From: Gemmatimonadota bacterium
Lineage (GTDB): Bacteria > Gemmatimonadota > Gemmatimonadetes > Gemmatimonadales > Gemmatimonadaceae
NCBI GenBank assembly: GCA_016704465.1
Contig: JADJAD010000009.1
Location: forward strand, 310,001 to 374,000
DNA: 64,000 bases
Reading direction: 5' to 3'
A model generated the notes under the pieces. It was not told the DNA's origin. It saw only the letters and a list, made by a program, of their open reading frames with translations, and made no database searches. Each line of letters starts with the position of its first letter. Positions within the stretch are counted from its first letter, which is position 1. The translations under genes and the position numbers were made by a program. Positions 52,480 through 61,764 of the stretch are shown here, in pieces.

Positions 52480-54396
52480 GTGCATCAGAGTGCCCGCACA
52501 CCCGCCGGCGTCACCCTCCTCGTCGCGTTCGCCCTCCTGGCGGCGGCCGCCGGGCTGCTGGTCGCGGGACGCGCCGACGTGGTGGCGACTGGGCGCACGG
52601 CGCTGCAGGGGCTGGCATCTGCGATGGCGTTCCTGGCCGCGGTGATCGCCCTGGCCGGCGCGTGGGCCTTGGCACGGGAACTCAAGCGTCGACGCCACAT
52701 GGAGGGCGAACTCCGCGCCTCGCGCGCGAAGTTCGAGGGCATCCTCTCCATCGCCGTGGACGCCATCATCACCGTCGATGAGCAACAGCAGATACTCCAC
52801 TTCAACCACGGTGCGGAGCGGTTGTTCGGCTACGCGGAGTCGGAGGCGATCGGCACACCGCTGTCGCGCCTTCTCCCACCCAGGTATCGCGACGCGCACG
52901 ATCGGCACCTGAACGACTTTGCCAGCGGCCAGGTTGTGGCGCGACGCATGGGTGAACGCCGGTCCATCTTCGGCCTGCGTCGCGACGGCACGGAGTTCCC
53001 GGCCGAAGCGGCCATCTCCCGATTGGAGCTTCCGGGGCAGCGGTTCTTCACGGTGGTGCTGCGCGACATCAGCGAGCGAGTGCGAGCCGAGGGAAACCAG
53101 CGCTTCCTCGCCCGCGCCGGCGGCGTGCTGGCCACGACGCTGGACTACGAATCGACGCTGCGCAGCGTTGCCCACGTCGCGATCCCTCACCTGGCCGATT
53201 GCTGCGTACTCGACCTCGTCGATCCGCAGGGCTTCGTTCGAACGATTGCCAGTGTGCACGAAGAGCCCGAACTGACCAAGCGGTTGCGTGCGCTGGAGCG
53301 CCGACGTGCCGACGTGCCCTCCAACTGGCCCTTTCCGGTCGCCGATGCGATCGCGCAGGAACGACGGATCCTGCGTGCAGACCTCGCACCGGAGTGGGAG
53401 CGGGAGGGGGGCGGTCACGACGCGCGAGTCGAGGACGTTGCCGCGCTGGGTGTTCGTGCCTACGCGACGATTCCGCTCGTGGCACGCGATCGCGTGCTGG
53501 GGACGCTGACCCTCATCTCGACCGACTCGAGCAGGCGGTATGATGACGTGACCGCGGCGCTGGCCGAGGAATTGGCCATTCCGTTGGCCTTCGCCATCGA
53601 AAACGCCTGGCTCTACCAGTCGGCGCAGCAGGCGACGACGGCGCGCGACGAGATCCTCGGCGTGGTGTCGCACGACCTGCGGAATCCGCTCAGTGCGATC
53701 TCCATGTGCGCGCGCGTGCTGCTCGAGAGCCCGCCCGACGCGTCGGAGGAGCGTCATGAGCTGGCTGGGGCGATTCTGGAATCGACGTACCTGATGCAGC
53801 GCCTCATCCAGGACTTGCTCGATGTCTCGACGATCGAGTCCGGGCACCTGCAGGTGCACCCGCGCCGCGAATCGCTGGGCCCGTTGGTCGATGCGGTGAT
53901 GCAGATGGTACGGGAATCCGCCGAGGATCGCGGCATCGCGATCGAGCGTGACTTCTCGGCCGCACTCCCGGCGGTATTTGTCGATGCGATGCGGGTGGAG
54001 CAGGTGCTGGCCAACCTGCTGGGGAACGCGGTGAAGTTCACGGAACGGGGCGGACAGGTGCGCGTGCAGGCCGAAGTGCACGGGTCATTCCTGCGCGTCA
54101 TGGTCTGCGACAGCGGCATCGGGATTCCGCCGGAGCACCTCCCGCACCTGTTCGACCGCTACTGGCATGCGCGGCGCCAGTCGCGAACGGCGGGGACAGG
54201 ATTGGGGCTGGCGATTGCCCGGGGGATCGTGGAAGCGCATGGCGGGACGCTCAGCGTCGACAGTACGCTGGGCGTCGGTTCGACCTTCAGTCTGACCCTG
54301 CCGACGATCGACGAGACGCCGCGGGTCGATGGAAGTGACGGGCAGGCGCTGCCGACCGCGAGCGCCGCGGAGTCGCGGCCGACAGCTGCGGGGTAG
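52480..54396 (+). CDS. Hybrid-sensor-type histidine kinase with PAS and GAF domains
   Basis: 638 residues from GTG 52480, 2 bp after mlaD. Two N-terminal membrane helices (~10-30, ~45-65), a PAS domain (~85-205: DAIITVDEQQQILHFNHGAERLFGY), a GAF domain (~215-375), then HisKA with His398 in GVVSHDLRNPLSAIS and HATPase with N box ANLLGNAVKFTE, DSGIGIPPEHLPHLFDRYWH and GTGLGLAIARGIV. No receiver domain is attached and no response regulator follows. The signal is unknown; GAF may bind a small molecule or heme. Confidence 0.9.
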   Translation: MHQSARTPAGVTLLVAFALLAAAAGLLVAGRADVVATGRTALQGLASAMAFLAAVIALAGAWALARELKRRRHMEGELRASRAKFEGILSIAVDAIITVDEQQQILHFNHGAERLFGYAESEAIGTPLSRLLPPRYRDAHDRHLNDFASGQVVARRMGERRSIFGLRRDGTEFPAEAAISRLELPGQRFFTVVLRDISERVRAEGNQRFLARAGGVLATTLDYESTLRSVAHVAIPHLADCCVLDLVDPQGFVRTIASVHEEPELTKRLRALERRRADVPSNWPFPVADAIAQERRILRADLAPEWEREGGGHDARVEDVAALGVRAYATIPLVARDRVLGTLTLISTDSSRRYDDVTAALAEELAIPLAFAIENAWLYQSAQQATTARDEILGVVSHDLRNPLSAISMCARVLLESPPDASEERHELAGAILESTYLMQRLIQDLLDVSTIESGHLQVHPRRESLGPLVDAVMQMVRESAEDRGIAIERDFSAALPAVFVDAMRVEQVLANLLGNAVKFTERGGQVRVQAEVHGSFLRVMVCDSGIGIPPEHLPHLFDRYWHARRQSRTAGTGLGLAIARGIVEAHGGTLSVDSTLGVGSTFSLTLPTIDETPRVDGSDGQALPTASAAESRPTAAG

Positions 54397-54471
54397 GGCG
54401 CGCGGGTTCCCCAGCCATCGATCGAGCCGGCGTGCCAGGGTCGTGGCGCCCGTGACGTCGGCACGAGTGAA

Positions 54472-54500
54472 TTGCCTCGTTTGGGAGCCTCGGCTAGGCT
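54472..54500 (+). promoter_or_regulatory. Probable promoter of the ABC-HlyD-TolC operon
   Basis: TTGCCT (54472-54477) and TAGGCT (54495-54500) with a 17-bp spacer, 58 bp before the chosen ATG 54559. The -35 matches well, the -10 moderately. Confidence 0.4.
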
Positions 54501-54558
54501 TCGGGCGTTAGCGCAGGGTCTCCCTCGATGTGCAGCGTCCCGCACACACTCGCATTGC

Positions 54559-56748
54559 ATGCTGACTCGCCAGGCGTTGGCCGTGACGACGGCCGTCGGC
54601 CGTGCGCTCCGGGTTCCGATCGATCCCCGTCGCCTTGCGGCGGCTCGGCGACGGCGCGCGCCCACGGCGGCCACTCCGACTGCGCTCGCCGATCACATTA
54701 TTGAGGTCGGACGCGAGCAGCAGCTGACCTACCTGCGCCGACGCTCGGCGTGGGCGGCCGTGCAGACCATGCTGGCGGATCGGACTGTTCCGCTCGTACT
54801 CGTGCTGGGCGGGCCGCCGGCCCACGACGTGCTCGTGATCGAGGGAGTCGAGGGCGAGACCGTGCGTGCGGTCTCGGTGGGACCTGACGCAGCGGAGCGG
54901 TACGACGATGCCCTGAGCCTGTCGGCGCTGCAGGGCCGCATCGGCGACCTCGTGGTCGAGATCCTCATCCCGATGTCCGTCCCCGCCTCGATCAGCGGCG
55001 CGCGGACGGGCCCCTCCGACGGCGACCGGCAGGCGCCATCGCCCGTCGCGCGCCTGTTCCGCTTGCTCGGCCACGAGCGGCGCCTGATCTCGTACGTCTA
55101 CCTGTATGCCGGCCTCGCAGGCCTGTTCGGGCTCGCCCTCCCCCTGGGTGTGCAGGCGATCATCGGGCTGGTGTCCGGCGGCATGATCTTCCAGCCGGTG
55201 GTGCTGCTCATCGCGTTTGTCATCATTGGCATTCTCGCCAACGGTGGGTTGCAGATCATGCAGCTGTCGGTCGTGGAGACGGTGCAGCAGCGGGTCTTCA
55301 CGCGCTACGCGTTCGAGATCGGGGCGCTGCTTCCGCGCGTGCGACTCGATCGGGTGAACGAGGTCGACCTCCCCGAGCTGATGAACCGCTTCTTCGAGAT
55401 CAAGATGATCCAGAAGACGCTGTCGAAGATCCTCACGGACTGGGTGGCCGCCGTCCTGCAGGTCGTGTTCGGGATCATCCTCCTGACCTTCTATCACCCG
55501 TACTTCTCGCTCCTGGGCCTGGTCCTCGTGGCGACACTCGTCGGAATCTTCTGGTGGTTAGGGTCACGCGGACTCCAGACGTCGCTGCACGAATCGAGGT
55601 ACAAGTACCGGGTCGCGCACTGGCTGCAGCAGCTGTCGCGCAACCTGCCCGCCTTCAAGTTTGCCGGACGGGGCGACCTGCCGGTGGAGCGGCTGGATGA
55701 GGAAGTGACCGGGTACCTCGCCTACCGCCAGGAGCACTTCCGGGTGCTGGTCAAGCAGTCGTGGGCGTTCGTGGTGTTCAAGACCATCATCAGCGGCGCC
55801 GTGCTGATTCTCGGGGCCCTGCTGGTGGTGAACCGGTCGATCACGCTCGGACAGTTCGTTGCCTCGGAGCTGGTGATCGTCGCGGTGCTGCTCGCCGTGG
55901 AGAAGGCGATGCTCGGGCTGGGTGATGTCTACGACCTGTTGACGGCGGTCGAGAAGGCGGGACACATCACGGACCTCGCGGCCGAACCGTCGTCGGGGCT
56001 CGTGCCGCCGCCCGGCGGTGACCCGCGCGGCATCGCCCTTGGCGTGCGTGACCTCAGCTTCACCTACCCGGACGGCAAACGGCCCGTGCTCGACGGGATC
56101 TCGTTGACGATTCTCCCCGGAGAACGCGTGGCGATCACGGGAGCGGAGGGGGCAGGCGAATCGACGTTGCTGGCGGTCGTGGGCGGCCTGTTCGAGAACT
56201 ACGTCGGGGCGATCACGCACGACAACGTCTCGTTGCGTGAGCTCGATCGCATGCGGGCGCGCGAACAGGTGGCGCACAGCGGAAGCACCATCGCCCTGTT
56301 CGAGGGAAGCGTGGAAGAGAACATCGCCATGGGACGCTCGTGGGTGCGCACCGAGGATGTGCTCGAGGCGGTGGCCACGGTGGGGATGCTCGACTGGGTG
56401 CACGAGCAGCCGCAGGGTCTGCAGTCGCGGGTTGCGTCTGACGGGCGCGGCATTCCGTCGCAGGTGGCGCGCAAGATGGAACTGGCCCGTTGCCTGGCCG
56501 GCCGGCCGCGCATGCTGCTGCTCGACGACGTCTTCGACGTGCTCGACCCGCCGAGCAAGCGACGCCTCATGTCGAACCTGCTCTCACCCGATGCGCCGTG
56601 GACCGTGCTCGCCGTCTCGCACGACCCGCAGGTGCTGGCCGCGTGTGACCGCATCCTCGTGTTGCGCGACGGCGCGGTGGCGTCGTCCGGCACGTACGAG
56701 GAGCTGCGGCGCTCCGACCCGTATTTCCGTGAACTGGCGCCGACCTGA
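54559..56748 (+). CDS. Type I secretion-like ABC transporter with altered ATP-binding motifs
   Basis: 729 residues from ATG 54559; a TTG at 54472 is less likely. A ~150-residue N-terminal region (no C39 peptidase Cys/His seen) precedes an ABC membrane domain with six helices (LISYVYLYAGLAGLFGLALP, then VVLLIAFVIIGILANGG). The nucleotide domain has Walker A GAEGAGEST: the catalytic Lys is Glu534. The signature is degenerate (GRGIPSQVARKMELAR) and Walker B is LLLDDVFDVLD, with Asp657 at the catalytic Glu position. The H-loop His688 is present. The HlyD and TolC genes overlap downstream, so it is the inner-membrane part of an export system, perhaps with little ATPase activity or a different energy input. 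Confidence 0.82.
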   Translation: MLTRQALAVTTAVGRALRVPIDPRRLAAARRRRAPTAATPTALADHIIEVGREQQLTYLRRRSAWAAVQTMLADRTVPLVLVLGGPPAHDVLVIEGVEGETVRAVSVGPDAAERYDDALSLSALQGRIGDLVVEILIPMSVPASISGARTGPSDGDRQAPSPVARLFRLLGHERRLISYVYLYAGLAGLFGLALPLGVQAIIGLVSGGMIFQPVVLLIAFVIIGILANGGLQIMQLSVVETVQQRVFTRYAFEIGALLPRVRLDRVNEVDLPELMNRFFEIKMIQKTLSKILTDWVAAVLQVVFGIILLTFYHPYFSLLGLVLVATLVGIFWWLGSRGLQTSLHESRYKYRVAHWLQQLSRNLPAFKFAGRGDLPVERLDEEVTGYLAYRQEHFRVLVKQSWAFVVFKTIISGAVLILGALLVVNRSITLGQFVASELVIVAVLLAVEKAMLGLGDVYDLLTAVEKAGHITDLAAEPSSGLVPPPGGDPRGIALGVRDLSFTYPDGKRPVLDGISLTILPGERVAITGAEGAGESTLLAVVGGLFENYVGAITHDNVSLRELDRMRAREQVAHSGSTIALFEGSVEENIAMGRSWVRTEDVLEAVATVGMLDWVHEQPQGLQSRVASDGRGIPSQVARKMELARCLAGRPRMLLLDDVFDVLDPPSKRRLMSNLLSPDAPWTVLAVSHDPQVLAACDRILVLRDGAVASSGTYEELRRSDPYFRELAPT

Positions 56749-58055
56749 TGGCTGACCCGACCTCGAAACTGGACGTCACGGTGGCGCCGCTCAGCGCGGC
56801 ACGCCTGCTCAATACGGCCGATCGGCACACGCACTTCGCCCGCATCCTGCTCGCCATGCTCGTGGCGGCGGTCGTGGTCCTCTTCCTTCCCTGGCAGCAG
56901 AACGTGCAGGGCAAGGGGGTGGTGTCGGCGCTCCGTCCCGAGGATCGCCCGCAGGTGGTCCCGTCGATCATTGCCGGGCGCATCGAGCAGTGGCACGTGG
57001 CCGAGGGAGCGTACGTCACGCGCGGGCAGCTGCTGGTGGAGATCTCGGAAGTGAAGGAGAGCTACCTCGATCCCAGGACGCTCGAGCGCTACCGCGAGAT
57101 GCTGGCGGCCAAGAAGGTCTCGGTCGCGGCCAAGCGGTCGAAGGTGGTGGCGCTCTCGCAGCAGATCGACGCGCTACAGCAATCGCTCGACTTCTCGATC
57201 GCCAAGGGGCGCAACAATGTGGCGCAGTACGAGGCCGCCGTATCCGCCGCCGTGACCGACTCGGTGATCGCGGAGCGACAATTACTGCGCAACCAGGACC
57301 TCTTCGACGACGGACTCAAGTCGCGCGCGGACCTCGAGGCCTACATCACGAAGGCGCAATCCTCCAACGCGAAGCTGGTCGAGAAGCGGCAGGCGTTGCA
57401 GAGCACGCGCGTGGAACTCGATGGCTATGGCGCGGAGTATGGTGAAAAGGTCGCCAAGGCGATGGCGGACCGGAGCGCGACGCAGTCCGAGGTGGCTGAT
57501 GGCGACGGCGAGGTGTCGAAGATGGAGACGCAGGTCGCGTCGCTCGCCCTGCGCAACGAGATGTACCGCATTGAGTCGCCGCAAGATGGCTACGTCGTGC
57601 GCGCGGTGAAGTCGGGGGTGGGCGAACAATTGAAGGACGGCGACCCGGTCGTGACCGTCGTTCCGGCCGACGCGATGCAAGCGGTCGAGCTGTTCGTGCG
57701 CCCGATGGACGTCCCGCTCCTGCGCACCGGGCGCAAGGTGCGTCTGCAGTTCGACGGGTGGCCCGCCCTGCAATTCTCCGGGTGGCCAAGCGTGGCGGTC
57801 GGGACCTTCGGCGGCATCATCCAGGTCATCGACCTCACGATCAGCGCCGACGGCACCTATCGCATTCTGGTCGTCCCCGACCCCGAGGACGAGCCGTGGC
57901 CCTCGCAGGTGCGCCTCGGCTCCGGTGTCCTCGGCTGGGCGATGCTCGACACGGTGCGACTGTGGTTCGAGCTCTGGCGCGTGCTCAATGGCTTCCCGCC
58001 GAGCATCAATCCGAACGATCCGGCGGCGAACGGCGCGGTCGCGGGGAAGAAATGA
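56748..58055 (+). CDS. HlyD-family membrane fusion protein
   Basis: 435 residues; the ATG overlaps the ABC stop. One membrane helix (ILLAMLVAAVVVLFLPW), a lipoyl half (QNVQGKGVVSALRPEDRPQV, GRIEQWHVAEGAYVTRGQLL), a long coiled-coil hairpin (~105-265), the second lipoyl half (YRIESPQDGYVVRAVKSGVG) and a beta-barrel (AVELFVRPMDVPLLRTGRKV). It links the ABC protein to the TolC protein encoded next (4-base overlap). Confidence 0.9.
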   Translation: MADPTSKLDVTVAPLSAARLLNTADRHTHFARILLAMLVAAVVVLFLPWQQNVQGKGVVSALRPEDRPQVVPSIIAGRIEQWHVAEGAYVTRGQLLVEISEVKESYLDPRTLERYREMLAAKKVSVAAKRSKVVALSQQIDALQQSLDFSIAKGRNNVAQYEAAVSAAVTDSVIAERQLLRNQDLFDDGLKSRADLEAYITKAQSSNAKLVEKRQALQSTRVELDGYGAEYGEKVAKAMADRSATQSEVADGDGEVSKMETQVASLALRNEMYRIESPQDGYVVRAVKSGVGEQLKDGDPVVTVVPADAMQAVELFVRPMDVPLLRTGRKVRLQFDGWPALQFSGWPSVAVGTFGGIIQVIDLTISADGTYRILVVPDPEDEPWPSQVRLGSGVLGWAMLDTVRLWFELWRVLNGFPPSINPNDPAANGAVAGKK

Positions 58056-59482
58056 GCGGCCTTCTTCCCCTGATCGCGGCGGTGCTCCAACTGCAGGGGA
58101 GCACGCCGGCGACCGACAGCACGCGCGCCTTCACCTTTGACGAATTCTATCGGGTGGTCGCGACGCGGCACCCGGTCGTGCAGCAGGCGCGATTGCTGGA
58201 GTCGATCGCCGACGGCGAGGTGCGGCAGGCGCGCGGCGCGTTCGACCCGACCCTCACGGCGGGGTGGGACCGCAAGACGTTCGGCGGGACCCGCTACTAC
58301 GACTACGTGGACGCCTCCATCACGGTGCCGACGCCGTTCGGCATCGACGTCAAGATCGGCTACGAGCGCACGGAGGGGCAGTACTTCGCGGCCGACCGCC
58401 GCACGCCGTCCGGCGGACTGCTCACCGCCGGGGTGTACGTTCCCATCGGGCAGCGCATGATCATCGACGAACGGCGCAATGCCCTCGCCCAGGCCCGCGC
58501 GCTGCGGGAGTATGCGCAGGGGGAGCGGGCGTCCGTGGTGAACAAGTTCCTCCTGACGGCCGCCAAGCTGTACGGCGAGTGGTACGAGGCCCACCGTCGC
58601 CGCATCCTGTCCCACGAGGCGGTGGCGCTTGCCGCCTTCCGGCTCAATGCGGTGCGCCGTCGTGTGCAAGCCGGGGATGCCGCGGCGCTCGACACCATCG
58701 AGGCCGGGCTCGAGCTGCAGAAACGCACGGTGTTGCAGCTGGAGGCGACGGTGGACTACCGCAACGCCTCCATTGTCGTCGAGGGACTGCTGTGGAACGA
58801 CCGCGCCACGCCGATGTCGCTCGATACCCTCACCGTCCCCTCGCTCGACGGGCTGCAGGCCGAGCCGGTGGACTCGGCGCGCGTCATGCACTGGCTGTCC
58901 ATCGCCGAGCAGCGGCACCCCACCGTCCGCAAGGTTGTGGCCAAGGTCCGGCAGGCCGAGTCCGAGCGGCACTTCGCCGTGCAGCAGGTCTGGATTCCCA
59001 ACGCCGAGCTGTCGTACGTCCCCCTGGGCGCGCGGGACGATGGCCTCGGAGGCCTCGGCGATGCCGTCGGCGCCAGCACCGACGCCAAGTGGGGGGGAGC
59101 GTTCAAGTTGCCGCTGCTGGCGCTCAAGGAGCGCGGAAAGTTCACGGCGGCATCGGGAAAGCTGGAACAGCAGCGCTACGAACTGGCGCTCGCCCGGCGC
59201 GACATCGCCATCTCGGTGCTGACCGCGGCGAACGATCTCGCCGCGCTCGACTCGCTCTTGCAGCTGCAGCGCCGGGCGGTCGTGCAGTCACGGCTGCTGC
59301 GCGACGGCGAGCAACGCAAGTTCGAGGTGGGGGAGAGTACGCTCTTCCTCGTGAACACGCGCGAGCGGCAGGTCATCGACGAGGAGCTCAAGCGCATCGC
59401 GCTGGAGGCGAAATACGTGTCGGCACGGGCCGCGCTCGCAGTCGCCATCGGCGAGCCGGCGCGGGTCCCGGACGAACGCTAG
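58052..59482 (+). CDS. TolC-family outer-membrane protein of the ABC export operon
   Basis: 476 residues from ATG 58052 (4-base overlap). A short signal (LLPLIAAVLQLQG) precedes a TolC fold: FTFDEFYRVVATRHPVVQQA, long helices with QARALREYAQGERA and the second repeat ESTLFLVNTRERQVIDEEL near the end. It should form the outer-membrane duct of the export complex. It is convergent with the methyltransferase gene, and the two stops overlap by 4 bases. Confidence 0.9.
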   Translation: MSGLLPLIAAVLQLQGSTPATDSTRAFTFDEFYRVVATRHPVVQQARLLESIADGEVRQARGAFDPTLTAGWDRKTFGGTRYYDYVDASITVPTPFGIDVKIGYERTEGQYFAADRRTPSGGLLTAGVYVPIGQRMIIDERRNALAQARALREYAQGERASVVNKFLLTAAKLYGEWYEAHRRRILSHEAVALAAFRLNAVRRRVQAGDAAALDTIEAGLELQKRTVLQLEATVDYRNASIVVEGLLWNDRATPMSLDTLTVPSLDGLQAEPVDSARVMHWLSIAEQRHPTVRKVVAKVRQAESERHFAVQQVWIPNAELSYVPLGARDDGLGGLGDAVGASTDAKWGGAFKLPLLALKERGKFTAASGKLEQQRYELALARRDIAISVLTAANDLAALDSLLQLQRRAVVQSRLLRDGEQRKFEVGESTLFLVNTRERQVIDEELKRIALEAKYVSARAALAVAIGEPARVPDER

Positions 59483-60339
59483 CCCGGGCGCGGTACGGTG
59501 CGGCGGGTGCCGTGCTGGTGACGCGCTTCGCTGGAGCGCGAGGGTGCCGAACGCCGCACCGCGGCGTGCAAGGCAATACCGCCCAGCAAGTGCTCGCGGC
59601 GCGCCGTGGTGTCGAAACCCGTGCGCTCGAGCGCGCGCTCGAACTCCGCTGCGGAGACATAGTGGCGGATGGAATGGGCGATGTATGCGTAGATCACCGG
59701 CGCGCGATGCCACCACCACCCGACCACACTCCCCGACAGCTGCAGGTAGCCAAGGAAGAGGGCGCGCCAGGCCGCGCTCGGGGGACGATAGAAGTCGAGG
59801 GTCAGCAGGATGCCCCCGGGGCGCAGCACGCGGTGCAGCTCGACCAGTGCCGCCTCGTACTGCGGCACGTTTCGTAGCGCGTACCCGCCCAGTACCACGT
59901 CGATGGATGCGTCGGGGAGCGGGAGACGCGTCAGGTCGCCGGTCTCGAAGCGGACACGCGTCCGGTCGCCAGCGCCAACGCGCGCGCGCGCACGCGCGAC
60001 CATTCCCTCGGCGGCATCGATGCCCAGGACCGATGCCGCGGGGCGCAACGCCGCCGCGCGCAGCGCCAGGTCCCCCGTGCCGCAAGCCACGTCGAGGACC
60101 TCGGCTCGCGTCGGCGTACGCTCGGCGAACCAGTCCATCAGGGCCGCCTTCCACCGCGCGTCCATGCCAAGGCTGAACAGGCGCGTGAACGTATCGTAGC
60201 GCGGGGCGATGTGCTCGAACATCGGGGTCACGAACGCCTGCTTGCGCAACGGATCGCGGAGGTATGCCTCGAGGTCGAGCGCGGCGAGCTCGCGCGGAGA
60301 TGCGGGCGGCGGGGAAGACGGTTCGGACGGCTGCGGCAC
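59479..60339 (-). CDS. ubiE: Demethylmenaquinone/ubiquinone methyltransferase (UbiE/MenG)
   Basis: 286 residues from GTG 60339. Class I methyltransferase: FEHIAPRYDTFTRLFSLGMD (MenG/UbiE start), motif I LDVACGTGDLAL, post-I SVLGIDAAEGMV, and DVVLGGYALRNVPQYEAAL and HRVLRPGGILLTLDF. It adds the C-methyl group in menaquinone synthesis. A quinone pool is what the cytochrome b of the multiheme operon would oxidise. N- and C-terminal ends are low-complexity extensions. Given the lineage, the menaquinone role is favoured. Confidence 0.88.
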   Translation of the reverse strand: MPQPSEPSSPPPASPRELAALDLEAYLRDPLRKQAFVTPMFEHIAPRYDTFTRLFSLGMDARWKAALMDWFAERTPTRAEVLDVACGTGDLALRAAALRPAASVLGIDAAEGMVARARARVGAGDRTRVRFETGDLTRLPLPDASIDVVLGGYALRNVPQYEAALVELHRVLRPGGILLTLDFYRPPSAAWRALFLGYLQLSGSVVGWWWHRAPVIYAYIAHSIRHYVSAAEFERALERTGFDTTARREHLLGGIALHAAVRRSAPSRSSEARHQHGTRRTVPRPG

Positions 60340-60516
60340 AGGGAGAGGGCGTGGGGACGCGCTGAGGGGGCGCGGGGACGCGCGAGGACGCGCGAGGGGG
60401 CGCGGGCGACCGTTGGGGAGCCGTTCGCGCTCCGGCGACTAGTTTATCTTGCCACACCGACTTTGGGGGATGGCCAGCGCCTCCCCCGCCGCCTTCACGC
60501 CAACTCCAGACGGGAC

Positions 60517-61704
60517 ATGCCCATCGGCGACACGCCACCAGCCGGATGGACGTCGTTCATCAGCACCGGAACCGCCGGAACGCTCCCCGCCGAGCAGCCG
60601 GCGGCGACAGGGCTGCTGGCGTCGGACACGGCGATGTGGGCCATTGTTTTTGCCGGTGGCATCGGGTCGCGGTTCTGGCCACTCTCGTCGCCGCAGCGAC
60701 CCAAGCAGCTCCTGCGCCTCGTGGGCGAGCGTCCCCTCATCGCCGAAACGGTCGCCCGGCTGCATCCGTTGGTGCCGTCCGAGCGCACCCTGGTGGTCAC
60801 GAGCGCCGACATCGCGGGGGCGATCCATGCGGCCATCCCCGAGATCCCGCTCGCCAACATGCTCGTGGAGCCGCGCCCGTTAGGCACGGCGGCGGCTCTG
60901 GCGTGGGGCGCGCGCGAGGTGGCGCGTCGGGCAGGGCCGAATGCCCTGCTGTGCGCCCTGCACGCCGATCTGGCGGTCTCGTTTCCCGAGTCGTTCCGGC
61001 ACTCGTTGCGCCAGGCGGCGGCCGTCGCCGCTCGCGAGGAGCTGGTGATCTCGATCGGCGTCCGCCCCTCGCGCCCGGAAGTCGGCTTCGGCTACCTCGT
61101 GGTAGGTGAACCGCTCGCTGCCGATTTCCCGCTCTCGGCGGGCGGCCCGGCGATGGTGACGCGCTTCGTCGAGAAGCCGGACGCGGCAGCGGCGGCCTCG
61201 CTGTGCAGCGACGGAGCGCTCTGGCACTCCGGCGTGGCGCTTGCGCGCGCCAACGTCCTGCTCGACGCGTTGCGCACACACACGCCCGAGGTGGCCGCGA
61301 TTCTCGACGCCATGGACCTCCGCGAGCTCGACGAGTTGGCCACGCAGGTGCGATCGGTTTCGGCCGAGCGCGGCCTGCTGGAGCGCCTCGATTCCATGGT
61401 GGTGGTCCCGGGAGAGTTCGGGTGGGACGACGTGGGGACGTGGGCGTCGCTCCGGCGTGCCCGCGACCTGGACGACGACGGCAACGGCGCCATCGGCGAC
61501 GTGCACTTCGTCGACGCCTCGGGCAATGTCGTCCACGCCGAGCAGTCGACGGTCGTGCTGTACGGCGTCGAGGGCCTGCTCGTGGTCACGCTGCCGGGAC
61601 TCACCTTCGTCACGACGCTCGACCGCGCGGCCGAGTTGCGGCCGATGATCGAGCGTCTTCCGGACGCGCTGCGGGCGTATCCGCCTGCTCCCGAGCGTCC
61701 GTAG
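60517..61704 (+). CDS. manC: Mannose-1-phosphate guanylyltransferase
   Basis: 395 residues from ATG 60517, or 356 from ATG 60634, which starts exactly at the nucleotide-binding motif MWAIVFAGGIGSRFWPLS. Other hallmarks: RPKQLLRLVG, VEPRPLGTAAALAWGA, GFGYLVVGEPL, FVEKPDAAAA and FGWDDVGTWASL. It makes GDP-mannose from mannose-1-phosphate and GTP in the cytoplasm, for glycan or exopolysaccharide synthesis. The C-terminal isomerase domain of longer ManC proteins is absent. The upstream ~40 residues do not match the family, so the shorter start is possible. Confidence 0.88.
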   Translation: MPIGDTPPAGWTSFISTGTAGTLPAEQPAATGLLASDTAMWAIVFAGGIGSRFWPLSSPQRPKQLLRLVGERPLIAETVARLHPLVPSERTLVVTSADIAGAIHAAIPEIPLANMLVEPRPLGTAAALAWGAREVARRAGPNALLCALHADLAVSFPESFRHSLRQAAAVAAREELVISIGVRPSRPEVGFGYLVVGEPLAADFPLSAGGPAMVTRFVEKPDAAAAASLCSDGALWHSGVALARANVLLDALRTHTPEVAAILDAMDLRELDELATQVRSVSAERGLLERLDSMVVVPGEFGWDDVGTWASLRRARDLDDDGNGAIGDVHFVDASGNVVHAEQSTVVLYGVEGLLVVTLPGLTFVTTLDRAAELRPMIERLPDALRAYPPAPERP

Positions 61705-61715
61705 CCACTGTGGGC

Positions 61716-61753
61716 CGCCTGGCGCGCCTCCCTCGCGGGCGGCGCGCCAGGCG
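61716..61753. terminator. Perfect 13-bp inverted repeat between convergent genes
   Basis: CGCCTGGCGCGCC (61716-61728) and GGCGCGCCAGGCG (61741-61753) with a 12-base loop, between the stops of the guanylyltransferase and the S9 peptidase. There is no T-run; it is a likely bidirectional transcript-end hairpin. Confidence 0.65.
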
Positions 61754-61764
61754 CGACGGCTCGC

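Noticed and set aside
51418..54081. 887-codon open frame on the minus strand
   Set aside because: It is antisense to mlaD and the PAS/GAF kinase, which have clear homology; the composition is not protein-like.
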